Positions 61,801-64,000 of a DNA stretch of 64,000 bases are shown piece after piece (within the stretch, counting starts at the first letter, position 1; every line of letters starts with the position of its first letter). The position numbers were made by a program, and so were the translations under genes. The notes below the pieces were generated by a model. It did not search any database. It had not been told where the DNA came from and worked only from the letters and a program-made list of their open reading frames with translations. Location of the stretch: positions 2,027,032-2,091,031 of the forward strand of contig NC_061076.1 in the NCBI RefSeq assembly GCF_021917145.1. The letters are read 5' to 3'. The DNA is from Hypomesus transpacificus. Its lineage: Eukaryota > Chordata > Actinopteri > Osmeriformes > Osmeridae.

Positions 61801-64000
61801 AGGGTCCCTTGCTATTCTCTGGGCTTGACTATTCCCACCTTTCCTCCATTTCCTCTCCCTGGCTGCTGGGTCTTCAGTTTGGTCTCCAGCCGTTCAGACC
61901 ATGTCAACCTTTTTAGGATTCCTCGGCGTTTTCAGTCGTCGGTTTCTGTGAAAGCCGTTCTTCCTGAAGGGGGATTAATCACTTCTCCAGCTGTCTGGAG
62001 GCTTCCTTGTGTGTCTGTATGACTGGTGACTGATGAGATTGGGTCTTCTGAGGCTCAGGGGTCCTGTCTAACACTGTCACGCTTCACCTCTAACCTTTCT
62101 GCCTTACGCGCATCATAATAATATCCATGCATCCATATAATGACCAACAGAGGGCAGTAGCTTCCCCATCCAATCCACTGTTACTCTATAGATTCGTGAT
62201 TTGGGTGGAAAATCGTGCAAGTGCGTATACGGGCGATTTTAAGAGTGTGATTAGAGTTTAAATCACTGAACAGCCATTACTGTTACGTGCAAATGTTTTA
62301 ACACATGCTAACATGTAAATTGTCCACATTAATTAGCTCAGTTCAAAAAGAGGCCCTATACAATATATTACATTAGCCTTCCACTTTAGTTGGCTCAGTC
62401 AGTATTGCTGCAGAAGTAAAACTGCTCCCTCTTAGTCCTCAATGCCTGTGTGATCTTGCTAATTGTCCTCCAGTAAAATTGTATTATTTTTCATGAACCA
62501 TTAAGATGTTTTGAAGCAGTAATTTTTTATTCAACCTCCACAGGCATATCGTGGGTGCTTCTATTAATCATTTGATTAAAAATGTCAGACCTCAGCTCAC
62601 ATCTGTCATCGTTGGTAGGACTTAAACCGTGAGAGGGAATGCTGGTTTATCATCGCCGGTTGACAGTGACTGAGATGGAATATAGTAGAAAAGATTAATT
62701 CTAGCCCACTTGTAACTCAGCAACATTCTTGACCAAGGAAACATTTGAGTAGTCTAACGGCCAAATAGGATGAGGCGACAACAGCTATAAGCGTTTGCCC
62801 TGCAGTCAGCACTAGGGTAAGTAACTGTATTCTGCCTTGAAGATAATGACTAATAACAGCAATGTTTGTTGACCACTGAGCCTGAACTAACGACAAAACT
62901 ACTACTATCTTCTATTTTGTTTTGGAAGATTTGTAATATCATACCCAATTAGTGGACACTAGCTTTCCGCTTCGGGCTAAATAGTAGGCCTACCGCTTGA
63001 TTCAGTAAAAATAATTTATCGTAGACGAGCATTGGCTAATACTTTTTTATTGTAGACCTATCTTTAACTACAGATAGGCTTACTGATAATCTCTTCAAAC
63101 CTGCGCTCATCACAATTGGAAAGGGAAGATTAGCCTAATTTAGTGGTTAAGTAGACGGTGTCACCACCCGCACACCCAAAGCTGCATGGGAAAATGGTGT
63201 GTATGTGTGTGATGATGAAGTGTATGTCGGGTGTGTGAGAGAGAACGTAGGGTGCTCCAATAGGCTGTGCGATGAGATCTGACAATGTGTTTGACTGGAC
63301 CGCAAGGTGGCGTCTCGACTAGATTATGTGAAATAAGCAATAGCCTACTTAAATTTGACGCGTACGTCAAACGTATATAAAGAAGGATTCTATTTCCTGG
63401 ATGAACAAAATATTCACAAAATCCCGTAAGCTTTTCGAGTGGCAGGGAGTCTACTTCAAAAAGCTATTTAACACAGGATAGATGGAAACATACCAAAAGC
63501 TGTTTCGTTAGGCTATGTTGGCTTGAACAAGGTCGCGGGGAGCATCATTGTAAAGTGACTGCAGCAGATGTGGCCTTCACAATTCGCGGTTTTACAGCGA
63601 AAACTTGTGACAGTCTGTTGTTGAAAACCCTGACCTAGTCTACATTGGCAAAGCATAGAATACAATGTGGACAGTGGTATATTAATGTTTTGAAATCTTG
63701 ACCTTGAACATATTGACCCGGACCACCGACTCAGACGATAGTATAATGTCGCCTATTATAATGTGGGTGACAACCATGCACAACACTAAGTTCAGAGCGA
63801 GAGTGCTGATGCGCACTATACTGTATGGGTTCATCTCTTCCACTTGTACTGTACATTAAGATCCTGTACGTTTCCATTTCGTCTCATTTGCAGCCTTTCT
63901 TCTGTTAAGTACTTTAACCCTTTCTTTGTGCCCTCATTCTTTGTGTTCTCCTTCCTCTTTTACTCTGTTGTTCATCCTGGTTGCACAGATAAAGACTGGA
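61801..64000. other. Intergenic, no gene recognised
   Basis: Unique-looking AT-rich sequence to the window edge. Short open frames show no family resemblance. The next gene of the syntenic block presumably lies beyond the right edge. Confidence 0.5.

Overview
The window is vertebrate nuclear DNA, almost certainly from a teleost fish. Its genes are split into short GT..AG exons, it carries many (CT)n/(GT)n microsatellites and GC-rich minisatellites, and it holds an intact Tc1-type transposon plus at least seven copies of a tRNA-derived SINE with the fish 'gcgtctgctaaatga' tail. It also has the fish-specific multi-GTPase GIMAP and selenoprotein W2 families. The species cannot be fixed from the sequence.

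Layout. 1-9,300: no convincing gene; minisatellites (24, 15, 28 and 35 bp units) and long purine/pyrimidine tracts, with one candidate terminal exon near 4.94-5.04 kb. 9,362-13,177 (-): a five-exon gene for a ~973-aa protein with three AIG1/GIMAP GTPase domains and a C-terminal region I do not recognise. 13,660-14,115: a hairpin-rich repeat. 14,430-18,600 (+): two tandem selenoprotein W2 genes, each with an in-frame UGA at the redox centre and a SECIS-like hairpin in the 3' UTR. 18.6-22.6 kb: no clear gene. 22,905-29,415 (+): slc4a1 (band 3/AE1). 33,890-38,747 (+): ubtf (UBF). 42,600-49,295 (+): atxn7l3, with an intact Tc1 transposon in intron 6. 51,858-52,957 (-): tmub2. 54,001-56,090 (-): asb16. 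57,038-60,785 (+): hrob. 60.8-64 kb: no gene seen, one degraded dispersed repeat.

The set slc4a1-ubtf-atxn7l3-tmub2-asb16-hrob matches the human 17q21.31 neighbourhood (from memory), so this is a conserved syntenic block with a fish-specific left flank. The genes are a neighbourhood and not a pathway: anion exchange, rRNA transcription, SAGA deubiquitination, a membrane ubiquitin-like protein, a Cullin-5 substrate adaptor and a homologous-recombination factor. I joined exons by hand; for every gene the exon lengths sum to a whole number of codons, which supports the models.

Most notable: the duplicated selenow2 genes with conserved SECIS and a second conserved 3'-UTR block; a ubtf 3' splice site supplied by a SINE tail; tandem repeats in slc4a1 and atxn7l3 that multiply acceptor-like sequence just before an exon; a short frame-preserving intron in asb16; and the unrecognised C-terminal region of the triple-GTPase GIMAP protein. 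No retroviral or other virus-derived element was recognised.
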